A stretch of DNA of 49,258 bases from an uncultured Lachnospiraceae bacterium (lineage in GTDB: Bacteria > Bacillota > Clostridia > Lachnospirales > Lachnospiraceae): contig CAJTMB010000025.1 in assembly GCA_910577105.1 (NCBI GenBank), forward strand, positions 1 through 49,258. The letters run 5' to 3'. Of this stretch, positions 33,208 to 41,855 are shown piece after piece (within the stretch, counting starts at the first letter, position 1; every line of letters begins with the position of its first letter). The notes under the pieces were generated by a model. It was not told the DNA's origin. It worked only from the letters and a program-made list of their open reading frames with translations, and searched no databases. Both the position numbers and the translations under genes were made by a program.

Positions 33208-34593
33208 ATGTTGGAGGATTTTATTTCCGGTAAGAAGGGGCTTTTTGCCACCGGCATCCACACGGAGCTGAGAGCGCAGGAAAACCGGCAGAGGCAGGTT
33301 GTTCTGGTGCAGGGCAACCTGACGGGCAATGTGAGGGTGGAAACTGCGGGCGTCAGCGCGAGGGTATGCAAAAACGGTGTATACGGTTTTTCATCCATGG
33401 CGGAGGGCTCCGGGCAGGCAGCGGAAACCGTGCTGAAGGCGGCAACGGAAAATGCAGTGTTTATGGACAGACATGTGCAGAAGAAAAAGGGTATGTTACC
33501 TCCCGTTGGCCGGGGAGATTTCCCGGCAGGAAAAGTGATAACGGATACGGAGCAAAAACGTTACATAGAGTTTGTGAAAGAGATTGACGCGTATATTCTG
33601 GACAGGTATCCGAAGCTTTCCAGCCGTACTGTCATACTGTCGGCGGATTCCATGGAGAAACGCATTTGCACATCGGATGGATATGATGGGCATGTAGTGA
33701 TGCCGAGAAATTATATTTATGTCTTTTTAAACAGTGAAACCAAAGCAGGGGTGCCGGTAGAGCTGTTTGATGTGGCGGGAGGGTTCGGTAACTTTGATGA
33801 TGTATTCAGGGAGCCGTCCCTGGTGTACCCCCAAATTGACTGTCTGTATGAAAAACTGATGCAAAAGCGGGAAGGGGTGTATGCAGAAGCAGGATATAAA
33901 ACCGTGGTGTTGGGTGGTATCCTGCCCGGTATGCTGGCACATGAGGCGGTAGGTCATACCGTAGAGGCGGATTTGGTGCTTGGAGGTTCTGTGGCAGGCC
34001 CGTCCCTGCATAAGCAGGTGGCTTCCGAGAAGGTAAGCCTGGTTGATTTTGCCCACACGGCATTTGGTAAAGAAACGCCTCTTCCCGTCCGTGTAGATGA
34101 TGAAGGCACTCCGGCAGAAGACGCGGTGCTGATTAAGGACGGTATATTGGAAGGATATATGAACAACAGGGAAAGTGCGGAGCATTTTGGCGTAAAACCG
34201 CAGGGAAATGCGCGTGCGTACAGTTTTTCGGACGAGCCGTTAATCCGTATGAGAAACACGGCTGTACTTCCCGGAAAAGACAAACTGGAAGATATGATTG
34301 CTTCTGTGGATGACGGCTACTATTTTACACATTCCCATAACGGGCAGGCAGATATGACCGGAGAATTTATGTTTGGCGTGTGTATGGGGTATGAGATTAA
34401 AAACGGCAGACTGGGCCGCGCAGTTTTGGACAGCACTATTTCAGGGGTGGCCTTTGAGATGTTAAAGACCGTGGATATGGTTTCTGATGAGGTTATCTGG
34501 GCTAGTTCAGGATTCTGTGGCAAGAAACAGCCTATGCCTGTCGGCATGGGCGGTCCTGCACTTCGCTGTAAAGTCATGATAGGAGGTCGTTAA
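33208..34593 (+). CDS. tldD: TldD-family metallopeptidase
   Basis: 461 residues. The TldD zinc motif HExxxH is present as LAHEAVGHTVEADL (His245, Glu246, His249). With its partner TldE it forms a heterodimeric protease that trims unfolded or ribosomally made peptides. The N-terminus is shorter and more divergent than enterobacterial TldD. AAGGAGG precedes the ATG. The partner starts 3 nt after the stop, with its AGGAGG inside the tldD end. Confidence 0.94.
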   Translation: MLEDFISGKKGLFATGIHTELRAQENRQRQVVLVQGNLTGNVRVETAGVSARVCKNGVYGFSSMAEGSGQAAETVLKAATENAVFMDRHVQKKKGMLPPVGRGDFPAGKVITDTEQKRYIEFVKEIDAYILDRYPKLSSRTVILSADSMEKRICTSDGYDGHVVMPRNYIYVFLNSETKAGVPVELFDVAGGFGNFDDVFREPSLVYPQIDCLYEKLMQKREGVYAEAGYKTVVLGGILPGMLAHEAVGHTVEADLVLGGSVAGPSLHKQVASEKVSLVDFAHTAFGKETPLPVRVDDEGTPAEDAVLIKDGILEGYMNNRESAEHFGVKPQGNARAYSFSDEPLIRMRNTAVLPGKDKLEDMIASVDDGYYFTHSHNGQADMTGEFMFGVCMGYEIKNGRLGRAVLDSTISGVAFEMLKTVDMVSDEVIWASSGFCGKKQPMPVGMGGPALRCKVMIGGR

Positions 34594-34595
34594 GA

Positions 34596-35894
34596 ATGGA
34601 AGATATCAGGGTGATTGCACAAAGAACAAAAGACGCGCTGGCGCGCGCGGGTGCACAAAAAGCACAATATAAAGTAACGATGACGGAAACGCATGAATTT
34701 AACGTGGATGGCGGGGAATTTTCCCTGTTTAGGACGCTGTTTGACAATTCGCTTTCGGTAACGGCCTATAAAGATAATAAAAAAGGCTCTGCCATTACCA
34801 ATAAGCTGGACGACGCCGCCATTGGAGAAACCATAGAGGTCTGTTTAAAAACGGTGGAATCGGGTATTGCAGATGAAGCATACGATTTTGCATCCGGGCG
34901 GGAACCGGAATGCTTTCGGGAAGGATGTTATGAGCCGGATGTGGACAAGCTTTTTGAGAGGACAAAGGAGCTTATGGAGGATATCCGTATACGGCATCCG
35001 AAAGTTATCGTGGAACAGCTAATCGTATCCCACAAAAAAAATCATACGCTTTACCAGAATACCAAAGGGGCAGAATTTGAAGTCTTTGCGGGTGAATATA
35101 GTTTTAGCATTATGTTTTCCGCACATGAGGGGGAACAGACAACCTCTTTCTTTGGATGCGATGCGAAGACGGATAAGCTGGACAGGCCCTTCATAGAATT
35201 GGGAACCGTGGAAAGGGAACTCTGCGATGCGGAAGCGCAGCTTGCCACAGTGCCTTTTGACGGAAAGTGGGAAGGCGTGGCAGTACTGACGCCGGGTGCC
35301 CTTGCATCCCTGCTTTTCAGCGCCTTATACAATTTTACATCGGATTCGGTTATTCTGGATAAAACCAGCATCTGGCTCGATAAGCTGAATCAGAAGGTGG
35401 CGGATGAAAAGCTGACGGTCTCCATAGCGCCGTGTGATTCCAGAATCTGCTGCGGCGAACGCTTTACCAACGATGGCTTTAAATCCGAAGACTACGATGT
35501 CATCAGGGATGGTGTGCTTTTGTCCTATATGCTGTCTTTGTATGTTTCCAACAAATCCGGTTATGAAAGAGCAAAGAACAGTTCCTATTCAATTGTGGTG
35601 GAAGGCGGGGACACTTCTTATGACGACATCATAAAAAATATGAAAAAAGGCATTGTGGTAGGACGCTTTTCGGGAGGAGAACCGGGTACAAACGGTGATT
35701 TTTCCGGCAGCGCCAAAAACAGTTTTCTTGTTGAGGATGGAAAGATTAAAGGCGCTGTCAGCGAAGTCATGATAAGCGGCAATCTGGCTGAAATGCTGCA
35801 AAATATTGTGGCGGTTTCAAAAGAAACCGTAGAAGACGGCAGCACGGTGCTTCCCTATATAGCCGTGGATAAGATTGTCATATCAGGAAAATAA
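34596..35894 (+). CDS. tldE: TldE/PmbA-family metallopeptidase partner
   Basis: 432 residues. It lacks the HExxxH motif of TldD, as expected. QNTKGAEFEV, AGEYSFSIMFSAHEGEQTTS and GGEPGTNGDFSGSAKNSFLV match PmbA/TldE. It supplies part of the closed chamber of the TldD/E protease. It is transcribed with tldD and convergent with bioY, with only 8 nt between stops and no clear terminator. Confidence 0.93.
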   Translation: MEDIRVIAQRTKDALARAGAQKAQYKVTMTETHEFNVDGGEFSLFRTLFDNSLSVTAYKDNKKGSAITNKLDDAAIGETIEVCLKTVESGIADEAYDFASGREPECFREGCYEPDVDKLFERTKELMEDIRIRHPKVIVEQLIVSHKKNHTLYQNTKGAEFEVFAGEYSFSIMFSAHEGEQTTSFFGCDAKTDKLDRPFIELGTVERELCDAEAQLATVPFDGKWEGVAVLTPGALASLLFSALYNFTSDSVILDKTSIWLDKLNQKVADEKLTVSIAPCDSRICCGERFTNDGFKSEDYDVIRDGVLLSYMLSLYVSNKSGYERAKNSSYSIVVEGGDTSYDDIIKNMKKGIVVGRFSGGEPGTNGDFSGSAKNSFLVEDGKIKGAVSEVMISGNLAEMLQNIVAVSKETVEDGSTVLPYIAVDKIVISGK

Positions 35895-35902
35895 AGAAAT
35901 TT

Positions 35903-36460
35903 TCACAGCAAATGCGCCCGTGCAAGCCCCTTTCGGAGGGGTATGCCGATTAGGAGTGCAATTGCCATTTTTGCAAGGTCTGCGGGGATATACGGCAGAA
36001 CACCGAGTGCCAGTGCATTTGTAAAGGACAGATGCATCTGGAAAGCCAGCCAGATTGTCCCGAAAAAATAACAGACCGCGGTTCCTAAAATCATGCCGAT
36101 TAGGCACAGATACCATTTGTATGGCCATCTGTCAATAAAGAAACCGGCAATGGCTGCCAGAAAAATATATCCGATTATGTAACCGCCGGTGGGTCCGAAC
36201 AGCTTTGCGGGCCCACCGGAAAAGCCGGAAAATACGGGAAGTCCCGCAAGGCCTGTCAGTATGTACATAAGGCAGCTGATTAGGCCCTTTTTCAAGCCGA
36301 GGATAAAGAGTGCAAGGTAAATGGCAAAGATGCCCAGTGTAACGGGAACGGGGCTGATGGCAAGATAGAGGGAAAAAGGGCTTATGATGCAGATAACAGC
36401 AGTCATCAGACCGATGAGAGTCAATGTTTTTATCGGGAATTTTTTTGCAGGCTTTTCCAT
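35903..36460 (-). CDS. bioY: Biotin transporter BioY
   Basis: 185 residues with six membrane helices. ISPVPVTLGIFAIYLALFIL, GLAGLPVFSGFSGGPAKLFG and PTGGYIIGYIFLAAIAGFF are hallmarks of BioY, the biotin-binding S component of ECF transporters. The ATG at 36460 has GAAAGGA upstream; an earlier ATG at 36478 overlaps that ribosome site. A BirA-like operator at the -35 suggests biotin repression. The energising EcfAAT genes are not in the window. Confidence 0.95.
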   Translation of the reverse strand: MEKPAKKFPIKTLTLIGLMTAVICIISPFSLYLAISPVPVTLGIFAIYLALFILGLKKGLISCLMYILTGLAGLPVFSGFSGGPAKLFGPTGGYIIGYIFLAAIAGFFIDRWPYKWYLCLIGMILGTAVCYFFGTIWLAFQMHLSFTNALALGVLPYIPADLAKMAIALLIGIPLRKGLARAHLL

Positions 36461-36493
36461 GGCAGAATCCTTTCTCAATTAAGATGTAATGAG

Positions 36494-36546
36494 AGTATAC
36501 AATAAAAAAAGCCGTATTGTCAACCTAAAAATAAAATGGTTAACAA
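36494..36546 (-). promoter_or_regulatory. bioY promoter with BirA-like operator
   Basis: Minus-strand TTGACA (36518-36523), 18-bp spacer and TATACT (36494-36499). The dyad TTGTTAACC-N12-GGTTGACAA (36517-36546) covers the -35 and resembles the BirA biotin-repressor site of Gram-positive bacteria. The same dyad is the stem of the prs terminator. Confidence 0.72.
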
Positions 36547-36552
36547 TACGGC
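36504..36552 (-). terminator. Terminator of prs, superimposed on the bioY operator
   Basis: On the minus strand GCCGTATTGTTAACC (36552-36538) pairs with GGTTGACAATACGGC (36525-36511), 15 bp with one G.T, 12-nt loop, then seven T (36510-36504). Confidence 0.9.
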
Positions 36553-36584
36553 CTGCTATTACAATTTCAGAAATTATCGTGCCA

Positions 36585-37778
36585 TCAGGCTTTGTGATTA
36601 ACTTCTTCTTTATATTGTGAAACAATGCTCTGGATTCTTTCGTTGGGATTCAGCAGGTCGCTGATGGAAGAATCGTGGTTTAACGTATCAATGATATAAG
36701 CGATATATTTGCTCATGTCACAGTTAATATACCAGTCACGGCTTAATAGCTCGGGAGTCTGATATATCAGGTTCGTTGTTAAAACTTTGGAAAGGATTCC
36801 GCTTTCATGAGCTTTGTCGAACCGTTCAAGTCCGCTGGTAAACAGGCCAAAAGTTGCAAATACAAATATTTTGTTTGCTTTTCTTTCTTTTAGTTCGGCA
36901 GCAACCTCCAACACGCTCTCTCCTGAGGAAATCATATCGTCAATGATAATCACGTCTTTTCCTTCCACGCTTGTCCCAAGAAACTCATGTGCGACAATCG
37001 GGTTGCGGCCGTTGACAATCCGTGTATAGTCACGGCGCTTGTAAAACATACCCATGTCAAGACCGAGAACGTTGGCAATATAAATAGCGCGGTTCATACC
37101 GCCTTCGTCAGGGCTGATAACCATCATGTGGTCGGAATCAATCCGCAGGTTCTTTTCGTTGCGTAAAAGTCCTTTGATAAACTGGTATGCAGGCTGTACA
37201 GTTTCAAAACCGTGCAGGGGAATGGCATTTTGGACGCGGGGGTCGTGTGCGTCAAAGGTGATAATGTTGTCAACTCCCATGCGGACCAGTTCCTGAAGAG
37301 CAAGCGCGCAATCCAGGGATTCCCTTGTGGTACGTTTGTGCTGCCTGCTTTCGTATAAAAACGGCATAATTACGGTAATTCTTCTTGCTTTTCCGCCAAC
37401 TGCCGCTATAATGCGCTTTAAGTCCTGATAGTGGTCATCGGGGGACATATGGTTCTCATGGCCGCAGAGGGAATAAGTCAGGCTGTAATTTGCCACATCC
37501 ACGAGAAGATAGAGGTCTGTACCCCGGACGGATTCCAGAATCATGCCTTTTGCTTCGCCGGAGCCGAAACGGGGAACTTTTGCCTGTAAAAGATAAGAAG
37601 GACGCTGATAACCGGAAAAGGCAAGACTGTCTTTATGCTCACTTTCCCTCTCTGTCCGCCATCTGACAAGATACTTATCGATTTTTTCACCCAGCGGCCG
37701 GCAGCCCTCCAGGGCAATCATGCCAAGGCTTCCAACAGGGATGGTCTCCAGATTGCGTTTTTCTTCTCGGTTTCCCAT
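36585..37778 (-). CDS. prs: Ribose-phosphate pyrophosphokinase, long form
   Basis: 397 residues, longer than the usual approximately 315. It makes PRPP from ribose 5-phosphate and ATP. The PRPP-binding loop is DVIIIDDMISSGES, the flexible loop MPFLYESRQHKRTTRE, and FDAHDPRVQNAIP also fits. Extra N-terminal sequence (about 1-75) and an altered C-terminus mark the long form. GTGAGGA precedes the ATG; a TATAAT-like box in the 38-nt gap after dnaC may give it its own promoter. Terminator at 36504-36552. Confidence 0.93.
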   Translation of the reverse strand: MGNREEKRNLETIPVGSLGMIALEGCRPLGEKIDKYLVRWRTERESEHKDSLAFSGYQRPSYLLQAKVPRFGSGEAKGMILESVRGTDLYLLVDVANYSLTYSLCGHENHMSPDDHYQDLKRIIAAVGGKARRITVIMPFLYESRQHKRTTRESLDCALALQELVRMGVDNIITFDAHDPRVQNAIPLHGFETVQPAYQFIKGLLRNEKNLRIDSDHMMVISPDEGGMNRAIYIANVLGLDMGMFYKRRDYTRIVNGRNPIVAHEFLGTSVEGKDVIIIDDMISSGESVLEVAAELKERKANKIFVFATFGLFTSGLERFDKAHESGILSKVLTTNLIYQTPELLSRDWYINCDMSKYIAYIIDTLNHDSSISDLLNPNERIQSIVSQYKEEVNHKA

Positions 37779-37816
37779 GAAATAAAATCCTCACTTTCTA
37801 TGTAGATACTGTAGTA

Positions 37817-38773
37817 TTATATATTTTTACACAGACGAATGTCCGGTCCGGTAATCTTACGAAATGTAAAACTGCTTGTCAATCTGGAAACAATCCGCTC
37901 GGAGTAGCGGTTTTTCAACTCTTCCAGACTTAAGTTGGTGCTGATGATAACAGGCTTCCTGCGCAGATGCCGTTCGTTTATAAAAGAAAAAAACTGGGAA
38001 TTGGTAAAGCTGTTGGACATTTCGGTTCCCAAATCATCTACAATTACCAAATCACAATTGTACAGGTCATCATAAGTCTTGTAAAGCATTTCTTTGGCGC
38101 CTGCATCAAAAGAATATTTTGAAAGCAGGTTGAAAAGGGCGGAAGAGGAAAAATAGATAACGGAATATCCCTGTCCGAGAAGTTCTCCTGCAATACAGTT
38201 GGAAAGAAAAGTTTTTCCGGTGCCCACTTCCCCATAAAAAAGGAGATTCTGATATGAGGAAGGAAAGCTTTTGATAAAAGAGAGACTGCTTTCCACTGCT
38301 TTCTTAAAGTTTTGTAAGTCATCCCCTTCATAATATTCATAAGAGAGAGAAGAAAAGTTTTCGGTGGCAAGAAGCCCATCCAAGTTACTTTGCATATAAA
38401 GAAGGTTTATGACTTTCCGCTCAAAACAATGGCAGCGCCTGCCGTCAGTGTACCCGGTATCCTTACAGTCCGGACAGTCATACAGCGGTTCAAGGTAATC
38501 TTCAGGAAATCCTGCCTGGATAAGGAGCGCTGCTTTTCTTTGGGAAAGCAGCGAAAGGGCTTTGCGATAATCCTCCATGGCCTCCGGTTCGTCTGCAAGC
38601 AGACGTCTGCCAAACTCCACGGATAATGAGGAGACTTCAGCATCAGCAGCCTCATAAGAGGGACATCTGGAAAAGACTTCTGCCTGCCGCATAGCCAGTA
38701 TTCGCCGGTTTTTCAGTTGTGCGGCATCATAGTCCCGCTGTATGGAATCATACTGGGAATTTGTTAAAGTCAC
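37817..38773 (-). CDS. DnaC/DnaI-type helicase loader ATPase
   Basis: 318 residues. The N-terminal helical region (about 1-95) is followed by a four-cysteine zinc motif (YDCPDCKDTGYTDGRRCHC, about 98-116) as in DnaI. The AAA+ domain has Walker A GEVGTGKTFLSN and Walker B LVIVDDLGTE. It loads replicative helicase onto DNA with DnaD. It follows the dnaD gene by 11 nt in one operon. In phage-derived clusters similar proteins occur, but the housekeeping neighbours argue for the host loader. Confidence 0.92.
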   Translation of the reverse strand: MTLTNSQYDSIQRDYDAAQLKNRRILAMRQAEVFSRCPSYEAADAEVSSLSVEFGRRLLADEPEAMEDYRKALSLLSQRKAALLIQAGFPEDYLEPLYDCPDCKDTGYTDGRRCHCFERKVINLLYMQSNLDGLLATENFSSLSYEYYEGDDLQNFKKAVESSLSFIKSFPSSYQNLLFYGEVGTGKTFLSNCIAGELLGQGYSVIYFSSSALFNLLSKYSFDAGAKEMLYKTYDDLYNCDLVIVDDLGTEMSNSFTNSQFFSFINERHLRRKPVIISTNLSLEELKNRYSERIVSRLTSSFTFRKITGPDIRLCKNI

Positions 38774-38784
38774 GTTGCACTCCT

Positions 38785-39858
38785 TTATTTACTGAGTAAT
38801 TTTGCTTCCAGTTCTTCAAAATCATAATTTCTTTGTGCAAACTGGTTAAAGCGGTTGTTAGCGGAAACGGCGGCAGTTGTTTTCTGCTGCCTGCGTTTTT
38901 GGTATAAATCGTCAATACGTTGTATATCTGATTTGCGGTGAACATTTTCTTTTTTCCAGTTGCTTAAAATTCCTTCCGCATATTCAAAGCGATGACTGTC
39001 TGTAGCCATGACAGTACGTTCACATGCCTCGGAGATGATGTCCGCGGCAAATCCATAGTCTTTTACCCACCGGTTTATGTATTCCAGTTCTTTGGTGGTG
39101 GGCGAACCGTTTTTGCCCAGTTCCTTCATAATTGTGTATACGGATTTGTCGTATTTGGAAGCAAACTTCTCGGCTTGTTTGGGAGTGGTAACACCGGATT
39201 TTGCCCAGTTTAATGCAACTGCTTCTATATATTTAAAGTCTTTTTTTCCACGGTCCACACAGTATTGGAGAAGATAGTCAATCAGGTCATCCGAAAAGTG
39301 CAGGCAGTCCTTAAAATATAAAATTGACTTCATTTCACCTGCGGTCAGGGGCCTGCCGATATAAGACTCTGTGATAAAAAGCAGCTGGGCTGTCTCTTCA
39401 TTTCCGCGAAACATTTTTAAGTCATCGGCAGAGTATACGGGCTTGGCATAAGCTTCCTCCGTCTGTTTGGGATTCATGCTTACAACGGAAGGGAGGGAAG
39501 CTGCTTTTTGGGGTTCGGCCCTTGAAATACGGCAATCCTCGGAAACCGGTTCCTGTCCGGTTGTGGAAATCTCCTTTAAATGGATGCCTGACAATGTTTT
39601 GGACTCATCGTATTCCAGGGAGAGAAGCTTCATTTTTTCCCAGTATTTCAGTGCGCGCATGACATCCTTCTCCGTGTGGTTAAATTTATCCGCAATTTCG
39701 GACACACTGGTAGAAAGGTTCGCACCCATCATGCGTATCAGATAAAGATAGATTTTTATCTGTGCGTCATTGGCATCTTTCATGTATTCATCAATAAACC
39801 GGTTGGGGATGACAGTCGAATCCGCATAATCATCCTTATAAATTGTAAACTTCCCCAT
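38785..39858 (-). CDS. DnaD/DnaB-domain replication initiation protein
   Basis: 357 residues. The N-terminal winged-helix-like domain (about 20-100, NDAQIKIYLYLIRMMGANLS and SEIADKFNHTEKDVMRALKY) is followed by two DnaB_2/DnaD-type C-terminal repeats (about 150-215 and 230-295, KDYGFAADIISEAC). Such proteins remodel DNA at origins and recruit the helicase loader. The start at 39858 has AGGTGAG upstream; an ATG at 39876 overlaps it. A cluster of DnaA-box-like sites lies upstream. Confidence 0.9.
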   Translation of the reverse strand: MGKFTIYKDDYADSTVIPNRFIDEYMKDANDAQIKIYLYLIRMMGANLSTSVSEIADKFNHTEKDVMRALKYWEKMKLLSLEYDESKTLSGIHLKEISTTGQEPVSEDCRISRAEPQKAASLPSVVSMNPKQTEEAYAKPVYSADDLKMFRGNEETAQLLFITESYIGRPLTAGEMKSILYFKDCLHFSDDLIDYLLQYCVDRGKKDFKYIEAVALNWAKSGVTTPKQAEKFASKYDKSVYTIMKELGKNGSPTTKELEYINRWVKDYGFAADIISEACERTVMATDSHRFEYAEGILSNWKKENVHRKSDIQRIDDLYQKRRQQKTTAAVSANNRFNQFAQRNYDFEELEAKLLSK

Positions 39859-39913
39859 AATCCACTCACCTATCATGACAGGATATTTCCTGCCGGTAAT
39901 TTTAGCAAGGACA

Positions 39914-39919
39914 AGTATA
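39914..39919 (-). promoter_or_regulatory. -10 box of the dnaD-dnaC operon
   Basis: Minus-strand TATACT with an extended-10 TGT just before it; no good -35 at 17 bp, as expected for extended -10 promoters. About 50 nt before the dnaD ATG. Confidence 0.5.
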
Positions 39920-39988
39920 ACATAAAAGGGGAAAAAAAGGAATAGGCATTCTTGGCAAAGCCTTGAAAATGCTGGGTTTTAAGAAAAA

Positions 39989-40136
39989 TGTGGATGTTGT
40001 GGAAAATGTGGACGGAGAAAAAATATCCATACGTTTTACAAGTATTTCAGCCCCCAAAACGGATTCCGGCGTATAAAAAATATCCACAGTTTTCAAACCC
40101 GTCAGTGGGACCTGAAAATGTGGATATTGTGGAAAA
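39989..40136. promoter_or_regulatory. Cluster of DnaA-box-like 9-mers upstream of dnaD
   Basis: Seven near matches to TTATCCACA or its complement. Plus-strand TGTGGATGT (39989-39997), TGTGGAAAA (39998-40006) and TGTGGACGG (40007-40015) abut directly. TGTGGATAT (40119-40127) and TGTGGAAAA (40128-40136) also abut. ATATCCATA (40023-40031) and ATATCCACA (40080-40088) lie in the other orientation. The last box ends at the murC stop. It is probably a DnaA regulatory cluster rather than oriC, since dnaA and dnaN are absent. Confidence 0.65.
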
Positions 40137-41516
40137 CTATATTCCCAGGAGCTCTTCCCCTATTTTTTGCACATCTCCGGCTCCCATGGTTATCAACAGG
40201 TCACCGTTGATACAATTCTGCAATAAAAAATTTTCTATCTCATCAAAAGAGGGAAAATAAAAGCATTCACAGCCAAGATTTTGCAATTCTTTTAACAGGG
40301 TACCGGAACTGATGCCTAAGGTATCCGTTTCCCTGGAAGCGTAAATGTCTGCCAAAACAACTTTATCCGCCAGGGAAAGCGCTTTTGCAAATTCCTTCAA
40401 AAAGGTTTTGGTTCTGGAGTAGGTATGCGGCTGGAAAACACACCATATTTTTTTGTGAGGATAATTTGCAGCGGCTTTTAAAGTTGCAGTAATTTCTGTG
40501 GGGTGGTGTGCATAATCATCTATTATAGTAACACCACCGATGGTTCCTTTATACTCGAAACGTCTGTCGGTACCTTGAAAACCGGTCAGCGCCGACGCAG
40601 CTGTATCCCCGGATATTTTCAGAATGTCCGCAAGGGCCAGTGAAGCCAAGGCGTTGCATACATTGTGTTCGCCGGGAACAGAAAGTGCGACCTTCTGTGT
40701 CTTGCCGGAGGGAACATGAAGCAGGAAGGAGGGACAGCCCATCTCATCATAACAAATATCCGTAGCATAATAGTCATTTTCGGGTGTAAGGCCGAAAGTA
40801 ACAACTTTACAGGAAACGGATTCTGTAATTTCTTCCGGTCTGGGGATGCTGCCGTTTAAAATCAGACAACCGTCTTCGGGAAGCAGCGCAGCAAACCGGC
40901 AAAAAGAATGGCGGATATCCGAAAGGTCCTTAAAAAAGTCCAGATGGTCTTCCTCGATGTTGAGAATCAATGCAATTTTAGGGAAGAAACTCAGGAAACT
41001 GTTGGTATATTCACATGCCTCTGTTACAAAATACTCTGATTGTCCGACTCGTATGTTGCCGCCTATGGATTTTAAAATGCCGCCTATGGATAAAGTGGGG
41101 TCCAGTTCTGCGCGAAGCAGAATCTCAGATACCATGGAGGTGGTTGTGGTTTTGCCGTGCGTTCCGCTGATGGCTATCGAAGTACGGTAGTTTTTCATCA
41201 TCTGACCTAAGAGTTCGGCACGGGACAGATATGGAATATGAAGTTTTTGAACCGCAATGAATTCCGGATTGTCGGGCTTGATGGCGCTTGTAAAGACAGC
41301 GCAGTCGATGTCGGGCGTAATGTTTCCGGTTTTCTGGCCGTATAGAATACGGATGCCCTTGGCCTCGAGAGCCTTTGTGAGTGTGGATTCCTGCCTGTCG
41401 GAACCGGATACTTTAAAACCTTCTTTGTGGAGAACTTCTGCAAGTCCGCTCATGCTGATGCCGCCGATTCCCACAAAATATATGTGAACCGGTTTTTTAA
41501 AATCAATCTGATACAT
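40137..41516 (-). CDS. murC: UDP-N-acetylmuramate--L-alanine ligase
   Basis: 459 residues. It adds L-alanine to UDP-MurNAc, the first amino-acid step of peptidoglycan synthesis. ATP loop SGTHGKTTTTSMVSEI, N-terminal VGIGGISMSGLAEVL, TEACEYTNSFLSFFPKIALI and QPHTYSRTKTFLKEFAKAL identify MurC rather than Mpl. The gene is divergent from glgC. The dnaD gene lies downstream on the same strand after a 278-nt gap holding the DnaA-like boxes. Confidence 0.97.
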   Translation of the reverse strand: MYQIDFKKPVHIYFVGIGGISMSGLAEVLHKEGFKVSGSDRQESTLTKALEAKGIRILYGQKTGNITPDIDCAVFTSAIKPDNPEFIAVQKLHIPYLSRAELLGQMMKNYRTSIAISGTHGKTTTTSMVSEILLRAELDPTLSIGGILKSIGGNIRVGQSEYFVTEACEYTNSFLSFFPKIALILNIEEDHLDFFKDLSDIRHSFCRFAALLPEDGCLILNGSIPRPEEITESVSCKVVTFGLTPENDYYATDICYDEMGCPSFLLHVPSGKTQKVALSVPGEHNVCNALASLALADILKISGDTAASALTGFQGTDRRFEYKGTIGGVTIIDDYAHHPTEITATLKAAANYPHKKIWCVFQPHTYSRTKTFLKEFAKALSLADKVVLADIYASRETDTLGISSGTLLKELQNLGCECFYFPSFDEIENFLLQNCINGDLLITMGAGDVQKIGEELLGI

Positions 41517-41855
41517 AATGACACTTCCTGTTTTTTATCGCAGTCTAAAAGTACTTCCTATATTATACGCATTTACGCCGTAAAAAACAAATAATTCATT
41601 TCCATAAATGCAAAAAAATAAGGAAATTGGGAAAATAGCCATATAAACATTGCAGAAAGCAAAAAAAGCTGGTAAAAATACACAAAATGAACTCGGTAAT
41701 TTTAAGTAATTTTCTAAAAATAGACATAAAAATAGTAAAAACGTCACATTTTTTTTGTAATAATGATTCACTTTCTGTTAATGATATGGTATAATGATGT
41801 TATTCAAAAACAGGAAGCGTTACAGCTATAAAGACTAGTTGCAAGAGGTGATAGC
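41517..41855. other. AT-rich divergent region between murC and glgC
   Basis: About 340 bp, very AT-rich with many A and T tracts, likely curved DNA. It holds the glgC promoter and presumably that of murC, for which I find no clear boxes. No coding sequence or stable hairpin is supported. Confidence 0.5.
41767..41795 (+). promoter_or_regulatory. glgC promoter
   Basis: TTCACT (41767-41772), 17-bp spacer and consensus TATAAT (41790-41795) with an extended -10 TGG. A 5' leader of about 55 nt follows. Confidence 0.7.

Noticed and set aside
39859..40136. DnaA-box cluster as the chromosomal origin
   Set aside because: dnaA, dnaN and the usual oriC gene neighbours are absent.
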